DNA from: Bog-756 sp963704615
Lineage (GTDB): Bacteria > Actinomycetota > Acidimicrobiia > Acidimicrobiales > RAAP-2
Length of the DNA stretch: 64,000 nucleotides
Assembly: GCA_963704615.1 (NCBI GenBank)
Contig: OY969923.1
Span: 2,914,001 to 2,978,000 of the forward strand
Direction of reading: 5' to 3'
Shown here: positions 13,901 to 23,425 of the stretch, piece by piece
How the letters are laid out: each line of letters opens with the position of its first letter
Numbering within the stretch: position 1 is the first letter of the stretch
Translations under genes and position numbers: made by a program
The notes under the pieces: model-generated
The model's database searches: none
The model's input: only the letters and a program-made list of their open reading frames with translations
What the model was told of the DNA's origin: nothing

Positions 13901-16510
13901 ATGAGCACTCGGACCAACGACACCACCGACCAGGAATCCACCTACCGGCTCCCGACGTCGGTACGGCCCCTCGCCTATCGCTTGTTGCTCACCCCCGACC
14001 TTCCGGCCGCCACCTTCGCCGGAGACGTCGAGATCGACATCAACGTCGAGGAGCCCACCAGCTCGATCACCCTCAACGCGGCCGAGCTCGAGATCACCTT
14101 CGCCGAGTTGAACGATGCCGACCCCGACGGGGGTTATGCCCTCACCCCCACCGGCATCGACCTCGACGCCACCGAGGAACGGGCCACCCTGACCTTCGCC
14201 CAGCCGCTCGAAGTCGGCCCCGCCACCCTGCATCTGGCCTTCGCCGGCATCCTCAACGACAAGCTGCACGGGTTCTATCGCTCCACCTTCAGCGACGAGG
14301 ACGGCAACGAGCACATCATCGCCACCACTCAGATGGAATCCACGGACGCCCGTCGGGCCTTTCCCTGCTGGGACGAGCCCGAGCTCAAGGCCACCTTCGA
14401 GATCACCCTGATCATCGACGACGCCTTGGCCGCCTATTCCAACGGATCGGTGGTGGAGGAGACTCCCGAGCCCGGCCAAAAGCGCAGGATCCGCTTCGCT
14501 CCCACCATGGTGATGTCGACCTATCTGGTCGCCTTCATCGTGGGGCCGCTCGAGGCAACCAGTCCGCTCGAGGTGGACGGCGTACCCCTGCGTATCGTCC
14601 ACCGTCCCGGCCAAGGTCATCTCACCCCGTTCGCCCTCACCGTGGGGGCGCATGCGCTCCGCTTCTTCGCCAGTTACTTCGGCATCCCCTACCCGGCCGA
14701 CAAGCTCGATTTGGTCGCCATCCCCGACTTCGCCTTCGGGGCCATGGAGAACCTCGGATGTGTGACCTTCCGGGAGTCGGTCCTTTTGGTCGACCCGGCC
14801 CAGGCCGCCCGGGTGGAGCTGGAGCGGGTGGCCGACGTGATCTGCCACGAGGTCGCCCACATGTGGTTCGGCGACCTGGTCACGATGAGGTGGTGGAACG
14901 GCATCTGGCTCAACGAGGCCTTTGCCACCTTCATGGAGGTCCTGGCCGTCGACGCCTTCCGCCCCGAGTGGCAGCGATGGGTGAGCTTCGGCGTGGAACG
15001 CGAGGCCGCCATGGCCGTCGACGGACTGCATTCCACCCGACCAGTGGAATTCCACGTCGGTCGGCCCGAGGAGGCCCAGGGCATGTTCGACGTGCTCACC
15101 TACCAGAAGGGCGGAAGCGTCCTGCGCATGCTCGAGCAGTTCGTCGGTCCCGACGTCTTCCGCGAGGGCATCAACGACTATCTCACCACCCATAGCTATG
15201 GCAACACCGAGACATCCGATCTGTGGGACGCACTCGAGCGCTCCAGCGGACGCGCTGTCCGTTCCATCATGGACACCTGGATCGACCAGGGTGGCTACCC
15301 CTTGGTCCGGGTAGCCGAGGACGGATCCCTCACTCAGACCCCGTTCTCATACCGGGGCGCTCCCGGAGGCGCCATCGGGTCGCAGTGGAAGATCCCCGTG
15401 CTCACCCGGTCGCTCGACGACGGCGAAGTGGACACTTCACCCATCTTGTTGGACGGACAGGGCACGACGACGGCCGGCGCGGGTAGGGCTGCCGCCGCCG
15501 GGCGGGTGGTCAACGCCGGCGGCTCGGGTTACTACCGGGTGTCCTATCCGACGACCATGGTCGAGCGTCTGGCTTCGCGGCTCGCCGACCTGACCCCTCT
15601 CGAGCGTTACAACCTTGTCTCCGATAGCTGGGCCGCGTCCCTGTCAGGCCAGGCTCCGCTCGCCGATCTGCTGCGTCTGGCCCGAGCCCTGGCGGAGTCG
15701 CACGAGGACGATCCGAGTGTCTGGTCGGTGGTTCTGGGGGCTCTGGGCCTGTTCGACCGGGTCATCCCCGACGAGGACAGGCCGGTACTGGCCGCCGCCG
15801 TGCAGACCCTGCTGGGTCCCCTGGCCCGTAATCTGGGCTGGGACCCCCGCCCCGACGACGGCGAGCGGACACCATCGTTACGGGCGTCTGTGCTGCGTGT
15901 GCTCGGCACCATCGGCGACGACCGTGAGGTCCAGGCCGAAGCGGCGCAGCGCTTCGAGGAGACCGAGACCGAGCCGCTCCATCCCGACACCGAGTCCGCG
16001 GTTCTGGACATCGTGGGCCACTGGTGCGGAGTCAACCAGTACGAGGCGATGCTGGCCCGCTACCGCGACCCCGCCAATCCACAGGAGGAAAACCGCTACC
16101 TCTACGCTCTCGCCTCGTTCGAGGACCCGGCGCTGGCCGAGCGCACCTTCGATCTGGCCATGACCGAGGTGCGCACCCAGAACGCTCCCTTCCTGCTGCA
16201 GTTGCTGGTGGCCAACCGGGTCACCGGGCCCCTCATGTGGACGAGGGTCACCGAGGAGTGGGACACGCTCGTGGCCAAGTTCCCTTCCAACATCCTCCCC
16301 CGCATGCTCGACGGCGTCCGCGGTCTGTGCTCCTCTCCCAAACTGGCGGGAGAAGTGACCGCCTTCGTCGAGTCCCACCCGCTGCCCGCCGGCGGTCGGA
16401 CGGTTGAACAGATCCTCGAGCGGTTGGCGGTCAACGTCGCCTTCGGGGAGCAGGAGGGACCCGGCCTGGCCGCCGTACTCACCGGGGTGCTCGAGCTCCC
16501 ACCGGGCTGA
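13901..16510 (+). CDS. pepN: Aminopeptidase N (M1 family)
   Basis: This 869-aa cytosolic zinc aminopeptidase removes N-terminal residues from peptides. It has the exopeptidase motif GAMEN at 280-284, the zinc site H316-E-V-A-H320 with the third ligand in 'LNEAFATF', and the downstream Tyr motif 'YQKGGSVLRMLE'. The C-terminal helical domain is complete and length is typical for actinobacterial PepN. The start follows TAGCCT by 6 nt. Confidence 0.95.
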   Translation: MSTRTNDTTDQESTYRLPTSVRPLAYRLLLTPDLPAATFAGDVEIDINVEEPTSSITLNAAELEITFAELNDADPDGGYALTPTGIDLDATEERATLTFAQPLEVGPATLHLAFAGILNDKLHGFYRSTFSDEDGNEHIIATTQMESTDARRAFPCWDEPELKATFEITLIIDDALAAYSNGSVVEETPEPGQKRRIRFAPTMVMSTYLVAFIVGPLEATSPLEVDGVPLRIVHRPGQGHLTPFALTVGAHALRFFASYFGIPYPADKLDLVAIPDFAFGAMENLGCVTFRESVLLVDPAQAARVELERVADVICHEVAHMWFGDLVTMRWWNGIWLNEAFATFMEVLAVDAFRPEWQRWVSFGVEREAAMAVDGLHSTRPVEFHVGRPEEAQGMFDVLTYQKGGSVLRMLEQFVGPDVFREGINDYLTTHSYGNTETSDLWDALERSSGRAVRSIMDTWIDQGGYPLVRVAEDGSLTQTPFSYRGAPGGAIGSQWKIPVLTRSLDDGEVDTSPILLDGQGTTTAGAGRAAAAGRVVNAGGSGYYRVSYPTTMVERLASRLADLTPLERYNLVSDSWAASLSGQAPLADLLRLARALAESHEDDPSVWSVVLGALGLFDRVIPDEDRPVLAAAVQTLLGPLARNLGWDPRPDDGERTPSLRASVLRVLGTIGDDREVQAEAAQRFEETETEPLHPDTESAVLDIVGHWCGVNQYEAMLARYRDPANPQEENRYLYALASFEDPALAERTFDLAMTEVRTQNAPFLLQLLVANRVTGPLMWTRVTEEWDTLVAKFPSNILPRMLDGVRGLCSSPKLAGEVTAFVESHPLPAGGRTVEQILERLAVNVAFGEQEGPGLAAVLTGVLELPPG

Positions 16511-16534
16511 CACCGGCCTCGCGCCTGAGCGACG

Positions 16535-16598
16535 GCTCTGCATTGGTCGGGCTCTGCATTGGTCGGGCTCTGCGTCGCTCACGCTCTGCGTCGCTCAC
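16535..16598. repeat. 16-bp tandem repeats, two variants twice each
   Basis: GCTCTGCATTGGTCGG occurs twice (16535-16566), followed at once by GCTCTGCGTCGCTCAC twice (16567-16598). It lies in the 195-bp gap between pepN and the Gdt1-family gene. Confidence 0.9.
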
Positions 16599-16693
16599 GC
16601 TCTGGGCGAGAATAGGGTGGCACAGCCGACCAACGGTGTCGCCCGCAGATCTTGACGGCACACCCGGTCCGCGGCCACCACCGACTCACTCTC

Positions 16694-16699
16694 TAGCCT
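16694..16699 (+). promoter_or_regulatory. -10 element (TAGCCT)
   Basis: TAGCCT ends 6 nt before the GTG at 16706 and fixes that start. Confidence 0.5.
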
Positions 16700-16705
16700 G
16701 AAGCG

Positions 16706-17293
16706 GTGCAACTGGGCATCGTCCTCGTGGTGTTCGCCCTCGTCTTCGTGGCCGAACTGCCGGACAAGACGATGATCGCCACGCTGATCATGGGGAGCCG
16801 CTACCGGCCGGTGCTGGTGTGGCTGGGGGCCACGCTCGCCTTCGGGATCCACGCCGCCCTGGCAGTGGCCGTCGGCCAACTGCTCCAGCTCCTCCCCCAC
16901 CGTTGGATCGAGCTGGTCACCACCCTGTTGTTCGCCGGCGGCGCAGCGTACCTTCTCTTGGTCCCCGAGCGGGAGGTCGAAGAGGAAGGCGAAGAGGAGG
17001 CAGACAGTGCCAGGCGCACCTTCAAGACGGTGGGAACGGCCTTCGCCGTCATCTTCATCGGCGAGTTTGGAGACCTCACCCAGATCCTCACCGCCAACCT
17101 GGCCGCCAAGTACCACCACCCTGTCGAGGTGTTCATCGGAGCCTTCGCCGCTCTGACCAGCGTGGCCGCCCTCGGGGCCTTTGCCGGCCGCGCCCTGCTC
17201 CGCTACCTGCCCCTACCGGTCATCCGCAAGGTGGGAGGAGTGCTTCTTTCCGGCTTCGCCATCTACTCCCTGGTCACCCTGATACGGAATTGA
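16706..17293 (+). CDS. Gdt1/UPF0016-family divalent cation exporter
   Basis: This 195-aa membrane protein has six hydrophobic segments and the two family motifs of E-x-x-D-[KR/L]-[TS] type: 'VAELPDKTMIATL' in the first half and 'IGEFGDLTQILTANLA' in the second. The halves are joined by an acidic loop 'EVEEEGEEEADS'. Family members (yeast Gdt1, TMEM165, bacterial MneA/Mnx) move Mn2+ or Ca2+. It starts at GTG after a leaderless -10. Likely role here: manganese export, by family. Confidence 0.88.
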   Translation: MQLGIVLVVFALVFVAELPDKTMIATLIMGSRYRPVLVWLGATLAFGIHAALAVAVGQLLQLLPHRWIELVTTLLFAGGAAYLLLVPEREVEEEGEEEADSARRTFKTVGTAFAVIFIGEFGDLTQILTANLAAKYHHPVEVFIGAFAALTSVAALGAFAGRALLRYLPLPVIRKVGGVLLSGFAIYSLVTLIRN

Positions 17294-17408
17294 ACCCAGG
17301 CTCCGCGCCGAACCAAGTCGGCAAGACAGCATCGTTGTCAGACAGCATCGTCGCTGGTGACGGCCTCATGCGTGGATCGTTCCGAGAAATCCGCGCGAGG
17401 CTGCAGCC

Positions 17409-18110
17409 ATGGATCCTGCTCGTACCCCGCCCCCGCTCACTGGACCGTCGGCGGTCGACCACCGGGCGCGGTCAGCGCGGCGGGATCATCTGTTCGCCCT
17501 GGCCAGGGCGGCGACCGGGTTCATGCCTGATGAGGAGGGTGAGGCTCTGTTCCTGGCCGCCATCCGAGCCGGCGCGTCCGTTCCGGAGGCGACATTCGTC
17601 GAGATCGGCGCCTGGTGCGGCAAGTCGAGCGTCTACCTCGGTGCCGCCGCCGAGGAGACCGGAGGCCTCCTGTTCAGTCTCGATCATCACCACGGCTCCG
17701 AGGAGAACCAAGCGGGCTGGGAGCACCACGACAGCGCACTCGTCGATCCCGATACCGGAAAGATCGACACTCTCCCCCACTGGCGGCGCACCATTGTCGG
17801 AGCCGATCTCGAATCTTCCGTCGTCGGCGTCGTCGGCGACTCATCGTCGGTGGCATCCCACTGGTCGACCCCGCTCGCTTTCTGCTTCATTGACGGAGGC
17901 CACGGTGATGAGCCAGCCTGGGCCGACTACCGGGGTTGGTCTCCCTATGTCATGGCGGGCGGCTGGGTGGCGATCCACGACGTGTTCCCCGATCCGGCCG
18001 ACGGGGGTCGTCCTCCCTACGACATCTGGCGGGCAGCGCTGGATTCGGGCGACTTCGTCGAAGACGGCGAGTGCGGGTCCCTGCGAGTGGTGCGACGCGT
18101 CAGACTCTGA
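17409..18110 (+). CDS. Class I SAM-dependent methyltransferase
   Basis: A 233-aa protein with the SAM-binding loop 'FVEIGAWCGKSSVYLGAAA', the acidic end of strand 2 'LLFSLDHHHGSEEN', and 'LAFCFIDGGHGDEPAWADY' plus 'GGWVAIHDVFPDP', a pattern of the Methyltransf_24/CmcI-like group that O-methylates sugars or small molecules. It opens a cluster of tailoring genes. A start at the ATG 17409 gives a Pro-rich N-terminal tail. The substrate is unknown. Confidence 0.82.
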   Translation: MDPARTPPPLTGPSAVDHRARSARRDHLFALARAATGFMPDEEGEALFLAAIRAGASVPEATFVEIGAWCGKSSVYLGAAAEETGGLLFSLDHHHGSEENQAGWEHHDSALVDPDTGKIDTLPHWRRTIVGADLESSVVGVVGDSSSVASHWSTPLAFCFIDGGHGDEPAWADYRGWSPYVMAGGWVAIHDVFPDPADGGRPPYDIWRAALDSGDFVEDGECGSLRVVRRVRL

Positions 18111-18112
18111 GC

Positions 18113-18182
18113 CCTTGGTCTGGGGGGCCTTGATCAGGGGGTCCTTGGTCAGGGGTTCTTGGTCAGGGGGGCCTTGATCAGG
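18113..18182. repeat. 15-bp imperfect tandem repeats (CCTTGGTCAGGGGG type)
   Basis: Four to five degenerate copies of CCTTGRTCAGGGGGK lie immediately after the methyltransferase stop and run into the 3' end of the convergent sulfotransferase gene. Confidence 0.85.
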
Positions 18183-19035
18183 TGGGCCAGAATCGCCGGC
18201 CGAGAAGGTCCTCCAGATTCCGGTTGTAGGGCTCGAAATGGCGGCGGAGGTGGGCGATGACGTCAGCGTCGGCCTCTTGGCGCCGGACGGCCTCGTGTCC
18301 CCGGGGGAAGGGACGATCGGTCGGATCGAGTCCCAACCACTCGAGGATGCTGTTGGCCGTTTCGGCCGAACTGAACATCTCCTCACTCTGCACGACGAGG
18401 ATGCGATCGCGCCCGGCGTAACCGAACCAGCGCTCGAGCTGCTCGGCGTACTGTCCCCGAGAGGTGTACGAGAACCGCTCATGTCGAACGCTTTCCTGAC
18501 CCGCGCGTATGAGATCTTCCTGCCCGGCCAGTCGCTCGGGCTCGGCCTCGATGGCTGCGCGGAACGACTCGGGTTCCTGCTGGCGTCGGCGGTTGAGCCA
18601 GTACTGGGAGATTGCCCGCTCCACGGGGTCCCGGAGGAGCACGATGAACCGGGTGCTGTCCGGCAGATCACCTAGTGCCCGCTCGGGTGCCAGCGGATGG
18701 AACAGCATGTACGGGGTCGATTCACCGCAGATGTGCCCATCGCGCCGAAGGGGGAAGTTGGCGCGATACCAACCCGGGCCCCGGGTGTAGTTGAGGTCGA
18801 AGTAGTGCATCTCGCGGTTCCAGGTCGCCTGTGTTCGCGGATGGGCGTCGATCCATTGAGCCAACGAGGCGGTCCCGGCCCGCTGTGCCCCGATGATGAC
18901 GAAGTCCGGCCACTGGCGCAAGCTGGCCGTCACGCGACGGACGATCGCCTGTTTGCGCCTTGAGGTCCGGGCCACAAACGTCGGCCGTCGTTTGGGCAGC
19001 GTCCCCCCGTGCGGTCCCTCCACAGCATCCCCCAT
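18178..19035 (-). CDS. Sulfotransferase family protein
   Basis: This 285-aa enzyme would transfer sulfate from PAPS. The 5'-phosphosulfate loop is 'FVIIGAQRAGTASLAQW' and the 3'-phosphate site is 'RFIVLLRDPVERAISQYW'. 'EMHYFD' and 'GESTPYML' match the NodH/heparan-type sulfotransferase group. A basic N-terminal ~35 residues precedes the domain, so the exact start is unsure. It is the only minus-strand gene in this tailoring cluster. Confidence 0.87.
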   Translation of the reverse strand: MGDAVEGPHGGTLPKRRPTFVARTSRRKQAIVRRVTASLRQWPDFVIIGAQRAGTASLAQWIDAHPRTQATWNREMHYFDLNYTRGPGWYRANFPLRRDGHICGESTPYMLFHPLAPERALGDLPDSTRFIVLLRDPVERAISQYWLNRRRQQEPESFRAAIEAEPERLAGQEDLIRAGQESVRHERFSYTSRGQYAEQLERWFGYAGRDRILVVQSEEMFSSAETANSILEWLGLDPTDRPFPRGHEAVRRQEADADVIAHLRRHFEPYNRNLEDLLGRRFWPT

Positions 19036-19204
19036 CGCAGCCGTCTCTACCAGCTCGTCAGTTTGATGCCGGCAATGGTAGCGGTGTCGTGTCCGGCCCG
19101 ATTCACACGCTGATCCCGGTCGCTCCCGTCGTGGTCGGACCCAGCTGCCGGCACTCAGCTGCTCGGACTGTTGGCGACCATTTTCGACGCGTGCACACCC
19201 CGAG

Positions 19205-19210
19205 TAGATT
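19205..19210 (+). promoter_or_regulatory. -10 element (TAGATT)
   Basis: TAGATT ends 6 nt before the ATG at 19217, a leaderless arrangement. Confidence 0.45.
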
Positions 19211-19216
19211 GCACAT

Positions 19217-20014
19217 ATGGTTCAGACGCTGCCCCGTCGCAAAGAGCTGCAGGAGCTCGCCGAACGCCTGGCTCCTCAATTCGCCATGGCCGATCCGTTT
19301 CCCCACGTGGTGATCGACGGTTTGCTGTCGGAGGAGACGACGCGCCAGGTCATTGACACCTTCCCCTCCCCGAGCCCGGTGTGGGAACACTTCGACGACC
19401 CGAACCAACTCAAGTTCGCCCTGCGCGACGAGGAATTGATGCCGGAGCCAATCCGCTCTGTCATCCAGCACTTCAACTCACAGGTCTTCATCGAATTCCT
19501 CGAGGCCCTCACCGGGATACGCGGTCTCATCCCCGACCCCCACCTGCTGGGTGGGGGGTTGCATCAGATCCCCCGGGGCGGCACGCTCAAGGTTCACGCC
19601 GACTTCAACCAGCACCGGCTGCTTTCGGCCGATCGCCGGCTGAACGTGCTCCTCTACCTCAACGAAGACTGGCACGAGGAGTACGGGGGCTATCTCGAGC
19701 TGTGGGACCAGGAGAAGACCGGGGCGGTGGTGCGGGTGGCCCCGATCGCAAACCGCATGGTGGTGTTCGAGACCAACTCCACGTCCTTCCACGGGCATCC
19801 CGACGAGCTCGCCGTTCCCGAGGGGCGCTACCGTCGCTCCCTGGCCTGGTACTACTACACCACCCCGACCGGCGATCGGGCCCCGAAGCACAACACCCTG
19901 TGGGTCCACGACAACGGTGGCCCACTGGCGAGCACTCGCAACAAGATCCGGCGGTTGGTTCCCAACAGATTGGTCGAGGCCACCCGGTCCGGTCGTGGAC
20001 GACCCAGCTCGTAG
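19217..20014 (+). CDS. 2-oxoglutarate/Fe(II)-dependent oxygenase
   Basis: This 265-aa protein fits the P4Hc/2OG-FeII_Oxy fold. The iron ligands are H and D in 'LKVHADFNQH' and the distal His in 'STSFHGHPDEL'; the 2OG-binding Arg is in 'RYRRSLAWYYY'. 'RLNVLLYLNEDWHEEYGGYLELW' is the core strand pattern of the family. Relatives are often encoded with glycan or secondary-metabolite genes and hydroxylate or demethylate small molecules. The substrate is unknown. Confidence 0.87.
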   Translation: MVQTLPRRKELQELAERLAPQFAMADPFPHVVIDGLLSEETTRQVIDTFPSPSPVWEHFDDPNQLKFALRDEELMPEPIRSVIQHFNSQVFIEFLEALTGIRGLIPDPHLLGGGLHQIPRGGTLKVHADFNQHRLLSADRRLNVLLYLNEDWHEEYGGYLELWDQEKTGAVVRVAPIANRMVVFETNSTSFHGHPDELAVPEGRYRRSLAWYYYTTPTGDRAPKHNTLWVHDNGGPLASTRNKIRRLVPNRLVEATRSGRGRPSS

Positions 20015-20077
20015 CCAGAGGCACCAACGGGGGCTCGTCGCCGGAGCCACCACCGAGAGGGGGAGCGGAATTTCATC

Positions 20078-20083
20078 TAGTCT
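20078..20083 (+). promoter_or_regulatory. -10 element (TAGTCT)
   Basis: TAGTCT ends 7 nt before a TTG at 20091, which is in frame with the methyltransferase and is proposed as its start. Confidence 0.4.
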
Positions 20084-20090
20084 CGCGGCC

Positions 20091-20966
20091 TTGGGACTCG
20101 TCGACCAGACCTACCGGTACTGCACTCTGCCACAGGAGCCGTACTTCGATCTCCTGGACCGGATCCACCAGCACCTGCTCCCGCGTACCTACGTGGAGAT
20201 CGGTGTGTCAACCGCCAGGTCGCTCACCTTGGCCCTTCCGGGAACCGTGTGCATCGGCATCGACCCGGACCCGCAGACGGCATTCCCATTGGGACGCCAG
20301 ACCCGGGTGTTCCCCCAGACCAGTGACGATTTCTTCGCCAAGTTCGAACTCAGTGACTTGTTCGAAGGTGTCCCTCTCGATCTCGCTTTCATCGACGGCA
20401 TGCACCATTTCGAGTTCGCCCTCCGCGACTTCATGAATCTGGAGGCAGCCGCCAACCCGGACACCACCGTCCTCATCCACGACTGTATGCCCAACGACGA
20501 ACTCCACGCCGCCCGGGAGCGGGCCTCGGCTCGTTGGGCCGGCGACGTCTGGCGTCTCATCCTGTTGCTCCGAGCATGGCGGCCCGACCTCGACATCACT
20601 GTGGCCGACTCGGCTCCGAGCGGGCTGGGCATCGTACGCGGCCTCGACCCGACATCGACGGTTTTGCGCGATAACTACCGCGAGATCGTCGAGCGGTACT
20701 TGGCCATGCCGTACAGCGCCCTCGATGACGGATCCATGGACGAACAACTCAACCGCATCCCGGGGGACTGGCCAACCGTCCGATCGCGCCTTCCCGAAAA
20801 GCCCTTTCGTGAGGCCAACATCGAGCGGCTCAAAGCCGACCGGTTGGCGCGTGCGATCGCGCCGGCCCTGGTCCGTGGCATGCAGCGGGCGCGACGGAAG
20901 ATGGCCGCCCGGCGGCTCCCGTCTTCGGCCACCCCCTCCTCGTCCGGGTCGGTCGGCACCCAATGA
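20091..20966 (+). CDS. Class I SAM-dependent methyltransferase
   Basis: This 291-aa protein has the SAM loop 'YVEIGVSTARSLTLAL', 'CIGIDPDPQ', 'LDLAFIDGMHHFEFALRDFMNLE' and 'TTVLIHDCMPND', a Methyltransf_24-like pattern related to the gene at 17409. Its ~35-residue basic C-terminal tail is rich in Ala/Arg/Ser. There is no ATG or GTG near the conserved N-terminus; the TTG at 20091, 7 nt after TAGTCT, gives 'MGLVDQTYRYCTLP'. Upstream in-frame codons overlap the oxygenase gene. Confidence 0.82.
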   Translation: MGLVDQTYRYCTLPQEPYFDLLDRIHQHLLPRTYVEIGVSTARSLTLALPGTVCIGIDPDPQTAFPLGRQTRVFPQTSDDFFAKFELSDLFEGVPLDLAFIDGMHHFEFALRDFMNLEAAANPDTTVLIHDCMPNDELHAARERASARWAGDVWRLILLLRAWRPDLDITVADSAPSGLGIVRGLDPTSTVLRDNYREIVERYLAMPYSALDDGSMDEQLNRIPGDWPTVRSRLPEKPFREANIERLKADRLARAIAPALVRGMQRARRKMAARRLPSSATPSSSGSVGTQ

Positions 20967-21042
20967 GCAGATCGGTTCGGAACCCACTGAGCAGATCGGC
21001 GGGGCCTGCCGTCCCCCCGGGACGAACGCTTTCGCCTTCTCG

Positions 21043-22047
21043 GTGACCGCCGCCTCGACCTCCGGCCCGGGCGGCCGTTCGGAGAGCCGACGGCCGATCC
21101 TCATCGCCGGCCTCCCCCGATCCGGAACCACCTGGACCAAAGACGTACTCGGGTGCGACCCGTCGCTCCTCTCGCTGATGGAGCCCGACAGCGAGGGCCA
21201 TCGCGCTTCTGCCATCTGGGCCAAGAGACGGATTGGTCGGTTTCCGGTGCTGGCGCCGGGCGACCGGGATGATGACTACCGGCAACTCTGGTCCTGGGTC
21301 TTCGACGGGGTCCCTGAAGGCCCGCGCCTCAGGGCGGCGGCCCAGATCCTGCGGATCGCGCGACCACCGGACGTCAACCGCTACCTGCGCGGCGATGGCT
21401 CGGCGAAAATGACGCTGGCCTCTGCCGTCGGCCGCCATCCCGGTGGCCGACGGGACCACCGACTCGACGACCATCGGCTCCTGGTCAAGAGCGTCCATGC
21501 CCCGCTGTCCATCGAGTGGCTGACCTCGGAGTTCGATGTCGATGTCGTCATCGTGCTCCGGCACCCGGGCAGCATCCTGGCCAGTTGGATCTCCCTCGAC
21601 TTCATCGATCAGTACGTCGCCTTCGAGGAGAGACCGGCCCTGGTGAGCCGGGCCTCCGCGATGGGTGTGCCCTTGCCCGGCGGTGATCAGCTGGAGCGGA
21701 CCATCGGGCGGATCGGTGTGCTCACCACCGCGCTCGAACAGGCGGTGGCCCGACACCCGTCCTGGAAGGTGCGCACCCATGAGCAAATGTGCGCGGATCC
21801 GGTGGCCGAGTTCCGTCGTCTCTACGCCGACCTGGGTTTGCAGTGGAACGACCGGGCAGTCAACCACCTGGCTGACAACGACCGGGCCGGCAAGGGCTTC
21901 CGCACCCAGCGCCGCGCAGCAGATCTACCCGACGACTGGAAACGCCGCTTGACACCCGAGCAGATCGAAGTGATGCAGCGCGTGCTGGCCCGGTTCCCGC
22001 TCGACAGGTGGACCGAGGGCGACTTCCAAGCAGACGCGGCGACGTAA
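21043..22047 (+). CDS. Sulfotransferase family protein (paralogue A)
   Basis: This 334-aa enzyme has the 5'-PSB loop 'ILIAGLPRSGTTWTKDVL' and 3'-PB segment 'VDVVIVLRHPGSILASWISL', followed by conserved 'GKGFRTQRRAADLPDDWKRRL'. It is about half identical by eye to the gene that follows, so the two arose by tandem duplication. The start is unsure: no ATG is in frame between the previous gene and the PAPS loop, and the GTG at 21043 is the best candidate. Confidence 0.83.
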   Translation: MTAASTSGPGGRSESRRPILIAGLPRSGTTWTKDVLGCDPSLLSLMEPDSEGHRASAIWAKRRIGRFPVLAPGDRDDDYRQLWSWVFDGVPEGPRLRAAAQILRIARPPDVNRYLRGDGSAKMTLASAVGRHPGGRRDHRLDDHRLLVKSVHAPLSIEWLTSEFDVDVVIVLRHPGSILASWISLDFIDQYVAFEERPALVSRASAMGVPLPGGDQLERTIGRIGVLTTALEQAVARHPSWKVRTHEQMCADPVAEFRRLYADLGLQWNDRAVNHLADNDRAGKGFRTQRRAADLPDDWKRRLTPEQIEVMQRVLARFPLDRWTEGDFQADAAT

Positions 22048-22357
22048 CGGTGAAGTAACAGGGTGGCCAGCTAAGGCCGGCATCGACGATGGAGCGTCCT
22101 CACCGTCAGGACGGCCTGGGAATGACCTTGGAATCTCAGCCCGACGCACCGCGGGCTACGCGGCGTCTTCGTGTCGAAATGATCGACTGGGCACCTCCCA
22201 CCCAAGGACGATGTTGCGGCGGGAGCGGTCCGGCTCAACCGGGTCGAGGTCCTTCCTCGTATGATACGGTCCCGACGATGCCCGGGGCCGGGGAGGGGAC
22301 CACGACAGCCATGGAGACGTCGATCATCCGACCTGCGCGAGCGTCGATCCTCGAACC
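22048..22357. other. 310-bp gap between the two sulfotransferase paralogues
   Basis: I see no gene here. A TATGAT at 22260-22265 resembles a strong -10 about 90 nt before the next start, and several short GC-rich inverted repeats are present. It may be the promoter and leader region of the second paralogue. Confidence 0.4.
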
Positions 22358-23353
22358 ATGATGTCCGCGTCGAACCAGGATGATTCTGCCGAGGCGAGAC
22401 CGCCCCTGATGATCGTCGGGATCCCTCGGTCGGGGACGACGTGGACCTACCGAATCCTCGAGTGCGAGAGCTCGCTCTTTCCGATGATCGAACCGGACAA
22501 TGAGGCCCACAGCGGACCGGCGATTTCGGCCAAGAGGCGAACAGGACGCTTCCCGGTGCTGGCCCCGGGGGAACGGGACGATGCCTACCGTCTTCTGTGG
22601 TCATGGGCCTTGCAGGGAGCCCCGACCAACAGACGCCTGCGGAGGGCCAGCGACATGATCCGCCGGGCGCGACCGTCCACACGGAGGCGGTTTCTGGAGC
22701 GTCGGCCGTCACTGCGGATGAGCGTGGCCGGAACCTTGGCCCGCAACCCTCCAGAGGGCCCCAATCCGGGCGTCGGCGACCGCAGGCTGTTGATCAAGAC
22801 CGTGCACGCGCCGTTGGCCATCGAGTGGTTGGCCTCCGAATTCGAGATCGATGTCTTGGCGATCTTCCGCAGCCCGGCCAGCATTCTGGCCAGCTGGATC
22901 TCCCTCGATTACAACGACCAGTACGCCCCCTTCTGCCAGATCCCGTCCGTGCAGCGGTTGGCCGAGGGGCTGGGAGTTCCCCAGCCCGGGCCCGACCATT
23001 TGGAGCAGATGATCTGGCAGATCTGCCTCCTGACCACCGCTCTCGAGCAGGCAGCCGCCCGCCATCCCCACTGGATCGTCCGTCACCACGAGCAACTCTG
23101 CCGGGACCCGAACCAGGAATTCCGCCAGCTCCATACAGAACTGGACCTGCAGTGGAGTGCCCAGGCAGAAAGCGAACTGGAGGAGAGGAACCACCCGGGC
23201 AAGGGCTTCAGGGTCCGACGCGTCACGGCGGACCTTCCCGACAACTGGAAACAGCGTCTGACGTCTCATCAGGTGGCGGAGTTGCAGCGAGTGATGACCT
23301 GGTTCCCCCTCAAATCCTGGTCGCCCGACGACTTCGTCATGGACGACCAATAA
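22358..23353 (+). CDS. Sulfotransferase family protein (paralogue B)
   Basis: This 331-aa protein has 'LMIVGIPRSGTTWTYRIL' as the PAPS 5' loop and 'IDVLAIFRSPASILASWISLDY' as the 3' site. It matches paralogue A along its whole length, including 'GRFPVLAPGERDD', 'LLIKTVHAPLAIEWL' and 'GKGFRVRRVTADLPDNWKQRL'. Either ATG of the ATGATG at 22358 could start it. PAPS synthesis genes are not in this window. The acceptor is unknown; neighbouring genes suggest a glycan or glycolipid. Confidence 0.87.
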   Translation: MMSASNQDDSAEARPPLMIVGIPRSGTTWTYRILECESSLFPMIEPDNEAHSGPAISAKRRTGRFPVLAPGERDDAYRLLWSWALQGAPTNRRLRRASDMIRRARPSTRRRFLERRPSLRMSVAGTLARNPPEGPNPGVGDRRLLIKTVHAPLAIEWLASEFEIDVLAIFRSPASILASWISLDYNDQYAPFCQIPSVQRLAEGLGVPQPGPDHLEQMIWQICLLTTALEQAAARHPHWIVRHHEQLCRDPNQEFRQLHTELDLQWSAQAESELEERNHPGKGFRVRRVTADLPDNWKQRLTSHQVAELQRVMTWFPLKSWSPDDFVMDDQ

Positions 23354-23425
23354 CCGTCGATCCGCCTCAGCTCGGCAACTGGGCGTAGGCGGCCTGAGCT
23401 CGCTGCTGTCGGAGTGGCCTGGCGG

